Below, in pieces: positions 1 to 6,578 of a stretch of 18,767 nt of DNA (its first letter is position 1; every line of letters starts with the position of its first letter). The notes beneath the pieces are model-generated. The model saw nothing but the letters and a program-made list of their open reading frames with translations, ran no database searches and was not told the DNA's origin. The DNA comes from G020354785 sp964521285. GTDB lineage: Bacteria > Bacteroidota > Bacteroidia > Bacteroidales > UBA10428. The DNA lies in NCBI GenBank assembly GCA_964521285.1, contig CAZFQS010000039.1, forward strand, positions 1-18,767, given 5' to 3'. A program made the position numbers and the translations under genes.

Positions 1-456
1 GGAATTAAATTCATTAATAAGTATCATGCAATGTACTTGCGTAGAGGTGTTGATGCTATGACTACTGCCGGCGGAACGACAGTATTAAGCTCTTATCATG
101 CTGAATATGTTGAAAGAGATGAACTGGTAATGGTTACTACAACCGGGAATACCAGCGTGGAATTATCGAATATCATTCGCCGGGGTTCTGCATCAAGTCC
201 CGGATCGGTCAATATTGAACTCTTGTTCGATGATAATGATAATTGCTCCATACGGAGTTTTGAGAATGATCCTTATAACGTTTCCGGAACAGGGAAATTT
301 GTTGAAAATGGCGGTTTCTGGGGAGGTGAGGAACACGATGCCTTGTTCCTGGAGTATAGTTACACAGACCTGGCAAATAACGAAACCCATGTTGTTAACG
401 ATACATTGGTTGTTCGTAACAGAAATGTAGTATTTGAAGAATTTGTATTGGATTAA
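1..456 (+). CDS. C-terminal fragment of a probable Bacteroidota surface lipoprotein (DUF1735/BT_3987-like), 5' end outside window
   Basis: The reading frame is open from the first base to TAA at 454-456, so the gene begins upstream; the ATG at 31 is internal. The visible 151 residues are soluble, acidic and rich in beta-strand-type sequence, with no membrane segment. The last 70 residues (IRSFENDPYNVSGTGKF, then a WGG turn, then DTLVVRNRNVVFEEFV) resemble, from memory, the end of DUF1735/DUF4361-type proteins encoded beside SusC/SusD pairs, where they are outer-membrane-anchored glycan-binding or adhesin-like proteins. No lipobox can be checked because the N-terminus is missing. It converges with fic, 84 bases away. 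The family call is an inference from motif similarity; coding status is well supported. Confidence 0.6.
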   Translation, partial: GIKFINKYHAMYLRRGVDAMTTAGGTTVLSSYHAEYVERDELVMVTTTGNTSVELSNIIRRGSASSPGSVNIELLFDDNDNCSIRSFENDPYNVSGTGKFVENGGFWGGEEHDALFLEYSYTDLANNETHVVNDTLVVRNRNVVFEEFVLD

Positions 457-501
457 ACTCTGGTTAAGAATTGATAATTAGTGAGGGTGTCATTGCAATA
501 A

Positions 502-535
502 GAGAAAATAATTCCTTTCTCCTCCCCTCTTTTTT
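502..535 (+). terminator. Weak terminator candidate between convergent genes
   Basis: GAGAAA (502-507) and TTTCTC (516-521) can pair with an 8-base loop, and a run of six T lies at 530-535 after a pyrimidine stretch. The T-run is not directly next to the stem, so this is only a weak candidate for ending the left-edge gene. Confidence 0.22.
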
Positions 536-540
536 ATGCT

Positions 541-1641
541 TTAAAAAAGGTTTAACTTATAACTGGTACTTCTACCTCCACCAGGTTCTTTAATTAATAT
601 TTCTTTGTCAATTAAATCCTGAATATCCCTAAGTGCTGTATCTTGAGAACACTTTGTTATTTTAGCCCATTTTGACGTTGACAGTTTGCCATAGAAATCA
701 TCGAGTAATTTTTTAATCATTACTTTTTGGCGTTTATTAATTATGGTTAAGGCATGAGTTTCCCAGAATTTAGCTTTTGTCAGAACCTTTGCCAATATCA
801 CTTCTGTTGCTTCCAATGCGCCAATTAAACATTTTAAATACCATTCAAGCCAGTTGGTAATATCCAATGATCCCTTTTGTGTTTTCTCCAGGATCTCATA
901 ATATTCTTTTTTTTGACGTTCAATTTGTGCAGATATACTGTAAAATCGTTGATTAGTTTTGTCTGTTCTGGCAATTTGCATATCTTCAATTGCCCTGGCA
1001 ATTCTTCCGTTACCATCATTAAAGGGATGTATTGTAATAAACCAGAAGTGGGCAATTCCGGATTTGATGACCAGCTCTGTATCATTATCATTATTATACC
1101 AATCAATGAAGTCAGTCATTTCATTATCAATAATTTTAGCTGGTGGAGCCTGGAAATGAACCTTTTCCTTCCCTATAGGACCGGAAACAACCTGCATCGG
1201 ACCTTTTTCATCTTTTCGCCAATCAGCTGTGGTAATTCTATGTATGCCACTTCTTCCTGACGGAAACAGTTCAGCATGCCAGCTGCATATTCGTTCTTTT
1301 GTTAATGGCACATTATAGTTTTGAGTTGCATCTAAAATCATTTCAACAACTCCATCTACATTACGATTTGAGGGGATTAAACCTGATATATCCATACCAA
1401 GTTTTCTTGCAATAGATGAACGGACCTGTTTAGTATCCAATATTTCACCTTCTATTTCGTTGGATTTTATTACATCAATAGTCATTGTATCAAGCATTGC
1501 TTCCTCCCTTAAGGAAAAACCTATAGCTTCCATTTTCCCAATTAGTTTACCCTGTAAATTTCTAACCTTAACTAAAGAAGTAAGTAATACTTTGATATCC
1601 CAATTAAAGTTAGGCCAATCTAAGGACTGATGTATGTACAT
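541..1641 (-). CDS. Fic family protein (AMPylator) with DUF4172 N-terminus and C-terminal winged helix
   Basis: Predicted Fic-domain adenylyltransferase, transferring AMP from ATP to a protein hydroxyl. The catalytic motif HPFNDGNGRIAR is at residues 205-216 and is complete (His, Asp, Gly-Asn-Gly-Arg, Arg). Residues 60-65 (SNEIEG) match the inhibitory motif (S/T)xxxE(G/N) placed before the Fic core, which makes this a class II self-inhibited Fic. The N-terminus (MYIHQSLDWPNFNWD) is a DUF4172-type domain. Residues about 305-366 form a winged-helix-like DNA-binding region, suggesting autoregulation. I chose ATG at 1641 over an in-frame TTG at 1656: it gives the typical family start and has GGAG seven bases upstream, and the TTG lies inside the palindrome that overlaps the promoter. 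Length 366 aa is usual for the family. hipBA lies upstream in the same orientation, but more than 300 bases separate them. Confidence 0.92.
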   Translation of the reverse strand: MYIHQSLDWPNFNWDIKVLLTSLVKVRNLQGKLIGKMEAIGFSLREEAMLDTMTIDVIKSNEIEGEILDTKQVRSSIARKLGMDISGLIPSNRNVDGVVEMILDATQNYNVPLTKERICSWHAELFPSGRSGIHRITTADWRKDEKGPMQVVSGPIGKEKVHFQAPPAKIIDNEMTDFIDWYNNDNDTELVIKSGIAHFWFITIHPFNDGNGRIARAIEDMQIARTDKTNQRFYSISAQIERQKKEYYEILEKTQKGSLDITNWLEWYLKCLIGALEATEVILAKVLTKAKFWETHALTIINKRQKVMIKKLLDDFYGKLSTSKWAKITKCSQDTALRDIQDLIDKEILIKEPGGGRSTSYKLNLF

Positions 1642-1650
1642 GTATTTTCT

Positions 1651-1665
1651 CCGCAAAATTTGCGG
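1651..1665. promoter_or_regulatory. Perfect palindromic operator candidate over the fic start region
   Basis: CCGCAAA-A-TTTGCGG is a perfect 7-base-arm palindrome lying between the fic -7 candidate and its ATG, overlapping the expected transcription start and touching the GGAG ribosome site. Position and symmetry fit an operator. The winged helix of the Fic protein itself is the natural candidate binder, but that is inference. Confidence 0.55.
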
Positions 1666-1697
1666 TAAATATACTTATTTTTCTCCGTATTACAAAA
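1666..1697 (-). promoter_or_regulatory. Candidate fic promoter (Bacteroidota type)
   Basis: On the minus strand TTTTG (1697-1693) is followed after 19 bases by TATATTTA (1673-1666), one mismatch from the Bacteroidota -7 consensus TAnnTTTG. Spacing is typical. The palindrome at 1651-1665 follows immediately, so binding there would block initiation. Confidence 0.45.
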
Positions 1698-1772
1698 TTA
1701 TTCTCCGCAAAAAATGCGTAAATTAACAGTATTATTCTCAGCATTTTAATTTGAAACTTCCAAAAGAAAATT
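1689..1772. repeat. Long direct repeat, copy 1 (fic side)
   Basis: This stretch is nearly identical to 3857-3948 in the same orientation: shared words include ATTACAAAATTATTCTCCGC, AAAAAATGCG, AATTAACAG and ATTTGAAACTT. The two copies lie on either side of the hipBA genes, and each is followed on its right by a different palindromic repeat element. Confidence 0.7.
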
Positions 1773-1773
1773 A

Positions 1774-1911
1774 CTCCACGCAAAAAGAGTCCGCCTGACT
1801 GGCGGTTAAATGTTTTGCCCTCGGGCAATAATAGAATATTCCGCTCTGAAGTAAGAACAAGGAAGATATAGTTGTAGTGCCTCTCTCCCACTAGTATAAC
1901 CTTGAAAAGTT
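1774..1911. repeat. Dispersed repeat family, copy A
   Basis: Homologous to 10813-10924. Shared words include GCAAAAAGAGTCCG, TCTGA.GTAAGAA, TCCACTA-type and CCTTGAAAA. Copy A has about 22 extra bases around a GCCCTCGGGC hairpin (near 1820). It contains CCGCC-TGACT-GGCGG at 1791-1805. No transposase or coding potential is convincing, so it is a non-coding interspersed element in this genome. Confidence 0.6.
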
Positions 1912-1945
1912 ATGCCTTTCCGCAGAAGCGGAATGTAAAACTTTT
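1905..1945 (-). terminator. Hairpin downstream of hipA, possible terminator
   Basis: TTCCGC (1918-1923) pairs with GCGGAA (1928-1933) across a 4-base loop, and outer arms AAAAGTT (1905-1911) and AACTTTT (1939-1945) extend the structure. It lies about 70 bases past the hipA stop. The T-run on the minus strand is short, so function as a terminator is uncertain. It also sits at the end of the dispersed repeat. Confidence 0.35.
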
Positions 1946-2014
1946 TTCCAAAGCTATCTTAACATATATAATTGAGGTTATTCTTTGTATATATTTTATA
2001 ACTAGTTGAATATA

Positions 2015-3307
2015 TTACAAATTTAACCGGTGAGTTTTTTCAATATATTTAATTACCTCATTATTAATATCATACTGTCTTGCAAGTTTAGTCCAACCAG
2101 CAACTGCATCTTTTGTACTCTCAATGATTTCATTTGCTTTATTTATTCCTTGCTGAGCAGCAAAATCCAAAAGGTCCTTTTTTATAAAATCATCTCTTTT
2201 GCTGTTTATTGTCATCTGGTGTTGATCAGTCCATTCTCCGGAGGGATTAAAGGCCCAGCAAACATCATAGGCAGGTGCTAATCTCCATTCCCCTCCTTTT
2301 TTCAGTATAAAGGAAATATTCTTTGAATGATCATCCTGATTTCTGGCAATTACATTAAATACCATCCTTTTATAAAGCTGATCAATGTCTTCATAAGGAA
2401 GTTCCATTTCTCTCATTTCAGCTAGTGCTCCTTCATATGAATAAGCTCCGGGTAACATATAATCGTAGTGAGCAATAGCGCAAAGGGTTTGTAAATGAAT
2501 TTTTTCGTTCCCTGCTCTGTCAAATCTTTCAGTAAGGAAATGAGTTCTGTTATGCTCAAAAAATAAATCACATGGCATCATTTTAATACCACATGCTGTT
2601 GCCATCTTATGGTATACAAATTCAATTTTGCCAAATCCTTCGGGATCTCCAAGACTTCCGCTTTTTATTCCATCAAATTTTATAATACAGTGTTTAAATC
2701 CTTCAGGGGTATTTATTTGTCCTGATCTTATTTCCCCTGTTTTCTTGTTATAAGCAATGATAGCCTTTGGTCTTTGTCCTCCGGCTGAAGTTCCGATTTT
2801 TATCAACTCTGACAAAACTTTTTCTTCATCTTCACTTAAGTTCAGTTCTATTTTTTTTCTTTCAGCTAACACCTTTTCTGCCAAATTCAGCAATTCATTA
2901 AGTTCTATTTTAGATGATGATTCTTCAAAAGGTTTAATGGCCGGTTCATATTCAAGGGCTCCCATTCCTCGTGTACCTATGTAACTTAGCTTTTCGACAG
3001 GCGAGAATGATTTTTCATCTCTGCCCTGCCTTTCCAGCCATGATAATATTAACCTGTTTCCATATGAATCGGGCAGTGAATCAGATAAAAGACCAGGTAA
3101 TCCATTGTATGTTCTATAACTCAGTTCTGGAAACTCAAAAATATATTGTCCTCTCATTATGTCTTTCAATGGCATTGTTAATGGAGCCAGATCGAATCCA
3201 TGACGAATAAAATCTTTTGATATTTCGAATGTGGAATAATTTTTATCTGCATTCCAATAAATAGCGCCTACATTTAAATCCCATATTTTAACATTTAGAA
3301 GAATCAT
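2015..3307 (-). CDS. hipA: HipA-family serine/threonine kinase toxin
   Basis: Full-length HipA-type kinase of 430 aa (E. coli HipA is 440). HipA of E. coli phosphorylates glutamyl-tRNA synthetase and causes growth arrest; the target here is unknown. Residues about 1-110 form the N-terminal couple domain (YRTYNGLPGLLSDSLPDSYG at 64-83). A glycine-rich loop IGTSAGGQRPK is at 171-181, an ATP-site lysine is probably K210 in IIKFD, the catalytic loop DDHSKN is at 325-330 (D325 and N330 aligning with E. coli D309 and N314), and APAYD at 344-348 gives the metal-binding Asp (D348, like D332). All key residues are present, so activity is expected. It follows hipB by 30 bases in the usual antitoxin-first order. 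No RBS is obvious, as is common in Bacteroidota. Confidence 0.93.
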   Translation of the reverse strand: MILLNVKIWDLNVGAIYWNADKNYSTFEISKDFIRHGFDLAPLTMPLKDIMRGQYIFEFPELSYRTYNGLPGLLSDSLPDSYGNRLILSWLERQGRDEKSFSPVEKLSYIGTRGMGALEYEPAIKPFEESSSKIELNELLNLAEKVLAERKKIELNLSEDEEKVLSELIKIGTSAGGQRPKAIIAYNKKTGEIRSGQINTPEGFKHCIIKFDGIKSGSLGDPEGFGKIEFVYHKMATACGIKMMPCDLFFEHNRTHFLTERFDRAGNEKIHLQTLCAIAHYDYMLPGAYSYEGALAEMREMELPYEDIDQLYKRMVFNVIARNQDDHSKNISFILKKGGEWRLAPAYDVCWAFNPSGEWTDQHQMTINSKRDDFIKKDLLDFAAQQGINKANEIIESTKDAVAGWTKLARQYDINNEVIKYIEKTHRLNL

Positions 3308-3337
3308 ATTTTATAGTTATTCCTTAATTGCCGAAAA

Positions 3338-3652
3338 TTAGCTTTTGGAAACAGGTTTTCGCGATGCTCTTTTTCTGATTTTTCCTTTAAGCTTTTGAAG
3401 CTCTATTGGACTTGGTCCTGGCTCAGGTATAAAATTATTCAAATGTTCTATTTCTTTCAGTGCTCTTAAAACCTGTATTAATGTTTTAATTGATGAGGGT
3501 GTTCCATACTCCAGTTTTTGCAAAGTACTTATGCCGATTCCTGCTTTTTCAGCTAATTCATTTTGAGAATAATTTTTTAAGAGCCTTTGCTTTTTAATCC
3601 TGTTGCCAATTTCCTTTATAATAGTCCGATCTGTCATTCTTTTCCAATTCAT
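3338..3652 (-). CDS. hipB: HipB-like XRE-family antitoxin/repressor
   Basis: A 104-aa protein with a Cro/CI-type helix-turn-helix at residues about 12-68 (IKKQRLLKNYSQNELAEKAG then GISTLQKLEYG), typical of HipB, which neutralises HipA and represses the operon. The C-terminal 25 residues are basic (KGKIRKRASRKPVSKS), unlike the short hydrophobic tail of E. coli HipB, and could contact DNA or HipA. Start at ATG 3652 is taken, but ATG at 3637 (MTDRTIIKEIG) is equally possible because neither has a Shine-Dalgarno site. It is the first gene of the hipBA operon. Upstream is a very AT-rich stretch with a palindrome that may be the operator. Confidence 0.88.
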   Translation of the reverse strand: MNWKRMTDRTIIKEIGNRIKKQRLLKNYSQNELAEKAGIGISTLQKLEYGTPSSIKTLIQVLRALKEIEHLNNFIPEPGPSPIELQKLKGKIRKRASRKPVSKS

Positions 3653-3967
3653 ATTCTATTTATTATTTTAAGTTTATATGAGACTCACTTTGTATATATA
3701 TAATAAATATCACTCTTTAGAATTATTGATTATAGTGTAATACATATATTTATATGTATAAACAGATATTTAATATTATAACACATATTATAATATATAT
3801 TTGGCAAATATAAAAAATTTTTATTAAAATCAAAGATTTATTACAACATTTTATTAATTACAAAATTATTCTCCGCAAAAAATGCGTTAATTAACAGAAT
3901 TATTCTCCGCATTTCAATTTTTCAATTTGAAACTTGCAATTGAAAATCACAAGGCAGGCAGGTAGTA
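3653..3967. other. AT-rich intergenic region upstream of hipBA
   Basis: No gene is seen. 3741-3758 is an inverted repeat, TACATATA-TT-TATATGTA, 8-base arms, a possible HipB operator although low complexity makes chance occurrence likely. 3857-3948 is the orphan copy of the fic promoter repeat. 3953-3963 carries a GGCAGGCAGGT half of the palindromic element seen in full at 4910-4932. I found no clear TAnnTTTG promoter for hipB. Confidence 0.5.
3857..3948. repeat. Long direct repeat, copy 2 (orphan fic-promoter-like sequence upstream of hipB)
   Basis: Near-identical to 1689-1772. It keeps two TTCTCCGC words at 3869 and 3903, 34 bases apart, the same phase as at fic, but no Fic gene or remnant follows. 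It lies about 200 bases upstream of the hipB start. Confidence 0.7.
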
Positions 3968-4654
3968 TTATTTTGTTTCTGAGCCATCCCTTATGCCCTT
4001 GACCATTAGCCATGGCCCGATAAGCGCTTCAAACACAAAGTATGGAACCCCTAATATGATTATTTTCCCAATACCACGATCATAAAGTGCCCAAAATACA
4101 TTTATTGATAGCAGACAGATTGATGCAAGGCCCCAGACAGATAATACCCGTGGAATATACCTTGATTTGTAGAACAGGTAATACCACAGTATTCCGCCCA
4201 GACAGAAGAACAACATATGTATATCGTATCCTGTTCTATCAATGCCAAAATACAAAAAATCACCCAGGGTTTGAAAGCAGGACGGTTCCGGGGTTCCCGC
4301 CTCAACGAATTCCTGGCTTAAAGGTATCAGAGCATAAGCCCCTATCTGACTCACAGACAGAGTTATTGCTTCTGACAACCATAATCCCAGGGCCACAAGT
4401 GCGATGATTTTATTCTGGTTGTTAAAGACGATATAAAGCAGGACTGCCAGGACAATAATTCCAGTACTTGTAACCAGTACAACCAGAATGTAGATCCGCA
4501 TCAGGGTAATGTTATCTGAAATATTCACGAGGATATCGGATATACTATCAGATCCAATTGCCGAACTGCGCAGGAAATCATTGAGCACGCTGCCAACAAA
4601 AACAAGTAAAAATGCTGCTCCTAAGAGCCTGATCGTATTCTTATTTGTATTCAT
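3968..4654 (-). CDS. DUF4386 family integral membrane protein (paralogue 1)
   Basis: A 228-aa multi-pass membrane protein, about six to seven hydrophobic segments. The family (DUF4386) has no established function. Family-like features are the N-terminal MNTNKNTIRLLGAAFLLVF, the LFYKSRYIPRVLSVWGL segment about three-quarters along, and a C-terminal hydrophobic segment ending WLMVKGI. ATG at 4654 is preferred over ATG at 4666 because GGGAG lies just upstream and because the paralogue at 6579-7268 begins with the same MNTNK sequence. It is last in a four-gene minus-strand cluster, 51 bases after the oxidoreductase pseudogene. Membership is confident from the motif pattern; role is unknown. Confidence 0.82.
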   Translation of the reverse strand: MNTNKNTIRLLGAAFLLVFVGSVLNDFLRSSAIGSDSISDILVNISDNITLMRIYILVVLVTSTGIIVLAVLLYIVFNNQNKIIALVALGLWLSEAITLSVSQIGAYALIPLSQEFVEAGTPEPSCFQTLGDFLYFGIDRTGYDIHMLFFCLGGILWYYLFYKSRYIPRVLSVWGLASICLLSINVFWALYDRGIGKIIILGVPYFVFEALIGPWLMVKGIRDGSETK

Positions 4655-4705
4655 TTTTTCTCCCATCTCTTTGTATTCTTTAAATTATACTGTAAAGTTA
4701 TCTTG

Positions 4706-5721
4706 TTAGGTTTTGTTATTATGTTCCACAGTTATTACTACTTTTCCCCGGGCGTGTCCTTCTTCAAGATACCGGATAGCTTCAGGCACCTCGTTTAATT
4801 TATAACGTCTATCTATAACAGGTTTTACTTTGCCCGCTTCAAGAAGCTTTTTCATAAAAAGCAAATCTTTTATGTTTGCTTTCGCCGTCCCCATGAGACC
4901 TATTTTCTTACCTGCCTGCCGGCCAGGCAGGTTTCCGGTCATTGATACCAATGGTCCCAGAAACATATGCTGGAACAAAAGAACCATTGAAGAATATCCG
5001 ATTATGACACAATTCCCCCCGGGACTTAATGCACGCTTATAATCTGAAACCGAACGATTTCCCACATTATCAATAATCAGGTCATATCCCTGCCCAGTCC
5101 GGGTGAAATCTTCCTGAGTGTAATCAATAACCTGGCCTGCCCCAATCGAGCGCACCATGTCCAAATTCCTCGTGCTGCACAACCAGTAACTTCAGCCCCG
5201 AAAGATTTGGCAATCTGCACCGCAAAGGTACCCACACCCCCAGACGCACCATTGATCAAAACACTTTGTCCTGGTTTAACCTGTCCTTTATCCCGAAGAC
5301 CTTGCAGAGCGGTGACTGCCGCACAAGGTACGGCCGCTGCTTCCTCAAATGTTGTACTGGTTGGTTTCAGTACTAATGCTGCATTTTCAGGAATACATAC
5401 ATACTCGGCAAAAGCGCCTAAACCATTAGGGAATATATCCCCGAATACCTCATCACCTGGCTGAAACTTCTTTACGTTTCTGCCAACCTCTTCAATCCGC
5501 CCCGCTACGTCAGCTCCGAGTATCTTGTGTTTTGGTTTTAGAAGTCCGGCCGCCAGGCGAGCCAAAAAAGGTTCACCTCTCAGGCTATGCCAGTCAAGCG
5601 GATTTACGGATGCCGCATAGACTTTTACAAGTACTTCATTGTCCCCGGGAACAGGTTTTTCTACTTCTTTTAATTCAAGAACATCCGGTGGTCCGTATTT
5701 TGTGTATACAACAGCTTTCAT
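4706..5721 (-). pseudogene. NAD(P)-dependent quinone oxidoreductase / zinc-less alcohol dehydrogenase, frameshifted
   Basis: Medium-chain dehydrogenase/reductase of the quinone-oxidoreductase type. The first frame (5721 downward) gives the GroES-like domain (ASVNPLDWHSLRGE at 37-50, LGADVAGRIEEVG at 68-80) and the nucleotide-binding motif INGASGGVGTFAVQIAK (156-172). At about 5179-5183 the frame breaks after AEVTG and continues one frame over as CSTRNLDMVRSIGAGQVIDY and on to the normal C-terminus (ARGKVVITVEH). Adding one base joins the two parts into a protein of about 338 aa, normal for the family. This is either a true single-base deletion or a sequencing/assembly error. It starts at ATG 5721 with a strong AAGGAGG. 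The second half carries the in-frame palindromic insert at 4910-4932. No zinc-ligand cysteines of the classical ADH type were seen. Confidence 0.85.
4910..4932. repeat. Palindromic repeat element inserted in frame in the oxidoreductase gene
   Basis: ACCTGCCTG (4910-4918), CCGGC, CAGGCAGGT (4924-4932): a perfect 9-base-arm hairpin. It encodes LPGRQAG in a place where, from memory of the family, homologues run directly from the SMTG to the KKIGLMG block. Partial copies (GGCAGGCAGGT, CAGGCAGGTA) lie at about 3953 and 14351. Confidence 0.65.
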
Positions 5722-5730
5722 TTGGGTATT

Positions 5731-5737
5731 CCTCCTT
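5731..5737 (-). promoter_or_regulatory. Strong Shine-Dalgarno site of the oxidoreductase gene
   Basis: AAGGAGG on the minus strand, nine bases before ATG 5721. Such a consensus site is unusual beside its neighbours, which mostly lack one, and supports the chosen start. It may point to acquisition from a lineage that relies on Shine-Dalgarno initiation. Confidence 0.6.
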
Positions 5738-5776
5738 TTATGATAATAATTTTAAAAATTGTCCGAAAACGTCATC

Positions 5777-6484
5777 TTATGATTGAACCTTTACACCCTT
5801 AATCAATAGCCAGAAGCCAATTATTATTTCAAAAAGAATTGCCGGTGCACCGAATGCCATCAATGCTTTGATGGGTAAAATAATATTCACTAAAGCGCAT
5901 ATTAGCATTAGCAAAAATGAGAATATCCCAAAGGCAGCCAATATTCTGGGGATGTACTTAGACTTGTAGAATAGATAACAAAAGATAATCGTTCCCAGGC
6001 TTAAAAATACAAAGACAATTGATATTGCAGCAGAACTTACGTTAAGAAACACCCCAATAAAAGCCTGTAACTGTTCTGTATTAAATACTGCCAAATAATT
6101 TTCGCCTTTTAAAAGCAGCAAAACAATTAAACTACTAAGCACTGAGAGACACCCCAGAATGGCTTCTCCCAACCTCCATAACAGCGCAAGCAAAGCAAGA
6201 TTCTTGTTTACCGTTTTAAGTACTACATAAAGAGCCAGGGACAGTATTACAACACTCGCATACATGATTAAGTCGTAGGCAGTACCGATACGAAATAGTA
6301 CCTCATTAGCCATAATGTTATTGAATGTTTCAGCAATATTTCCTTTCACAATAAGCTTGGAGGGGCCAAAAATCATAGAGAGCAGAGAGGTTATTATGAT
6401 AATCACATACATGAGACCTGCGACTCTTGCAGCTTTCTGCAGCGATGCATCAGCGCTTCTTGCGGTAGTTTTAGTTGAATTCAT
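5777..6484 (-). CDS. DUF4386 family integral membrane protein (paralogue 2)
   Basis: A 235-aa membrane protein with about seven hydrophobic segments. It shares the family pattern: an N-terminal positively charged lead, a first helix at AGLMYVIIIITSLLS, the LFYKSKYIPRILAAFGI segment, and a final helix ending FWLLIKGVK. It differs from the other two paralogues at the N-terminus (MNSTKTTARSADASLQKAAR) and is the most divergent of the three. It lies 55 bases upstream of the oxidoreductase gene in the same orientation and probably in one transcript. Function of the family is not established. The ATG at 6484 has an A-rich but not purine-core upstream region. Confidence 0.82.
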   Translation of the reverse strand: MNSTKTTARSADASLQKAARVAGLMYVIIIITSLLSMIFGPSKLIVKGNIAETFNNIMANEVLFRIGTAYDLIMYASVVILSLALYVVLKTVNKNLALLALLWRLGEAILGCLSVLSSLIVLLLLKGENYLAVFNTEQLQAFIGVFLNVSSAAISIVFVFLSLGTIIFCYLFYKSKYIPRILAAFGIFSFLLMLICALVNIILPIKALMAFGAPAILFEIIIGFWLLIKGVKVQS

Positions 6485-6528
6485 TTTTTTAGTTTTAATT
6501 TTTAGATAATAAATTAGGTATTTTACAC

Positions 6529-6558
6529 TTTAAATGTGCTCATTTTAAATGTGCTTAT
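6529..6558. repeat. Short tandem duplication between two DUF4386 genes
   Basis: TTTAAATGTGCTCAT (6529-6543) is followed directly by TTTAAATGTGCTTAT (6544-6558), one mismatch in 15. Probably a replication-slippage duplication; no role inferred. Confidence 0.7.
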
Positions 6559-6578
6559 TTTATCTCGTTTATGTTTGT

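Larger units (their letters stand above)
1647..1754. repeat. Imperfect 54-base tandem duplication upstream of fic
   Basis: The words TTCTCCGC/TTCTCCG/TTCTCCGC/TTCTCAGC start at 1647, 1681, 1701 and 1735, giving spacings of 34, 20 and 34. The unit 1647-1700 therefore recurs at 1701-1754. In the second unit the palindrome is reduced to CGCA-AAAAA-TGCG. This looks like a duplicated promoter/operator cassette. Confidence 0.6.

Noticed and set aside
877..1260. 127-codon plus-strand frame inside fic
   Set aside because: Antisense shadow of a well-supported Fic coding region; no family resemblance.
1642..1656. TTG start adding five residues to Fic
   Set aside because: The TTG lies inside the operator palindrome; the ATG at 1641 has a GGAG site and gives the family start.
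1647..1754. CRISPR-like array
   Set aside because: Only four degenerate words with 34/20/34 spacing and no uniform repeat length or unique spacers; fits a duplicated promoter region.
1610..1891. Minus-strand open frame of 93 codons over the fic promoter and dispersed repeat
   Set aside because: It covers repeats and the fic promoter, its sequence is low in protein character, and the homologous repeat at 10813-10924 does not keep the frame. A GIY-YIG nuclease remnant was considered from a HYNYIFLVLTSE-like string, but no catalytic residues follow.
3741..3758. TACATATA/TATATGTA as a confident HipB operator
   Set aside because: The region is almost only A and T, so such a palindrome is easily a chance event; kept only as a note in the intergenic entry.
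4706..5182. Second half of the oxidoreductase as a separate gene from TTG 5182
   Set aside because: It lacks the catalytic N-terminal domain and joins the upstream frame perfectly if one base is restored.
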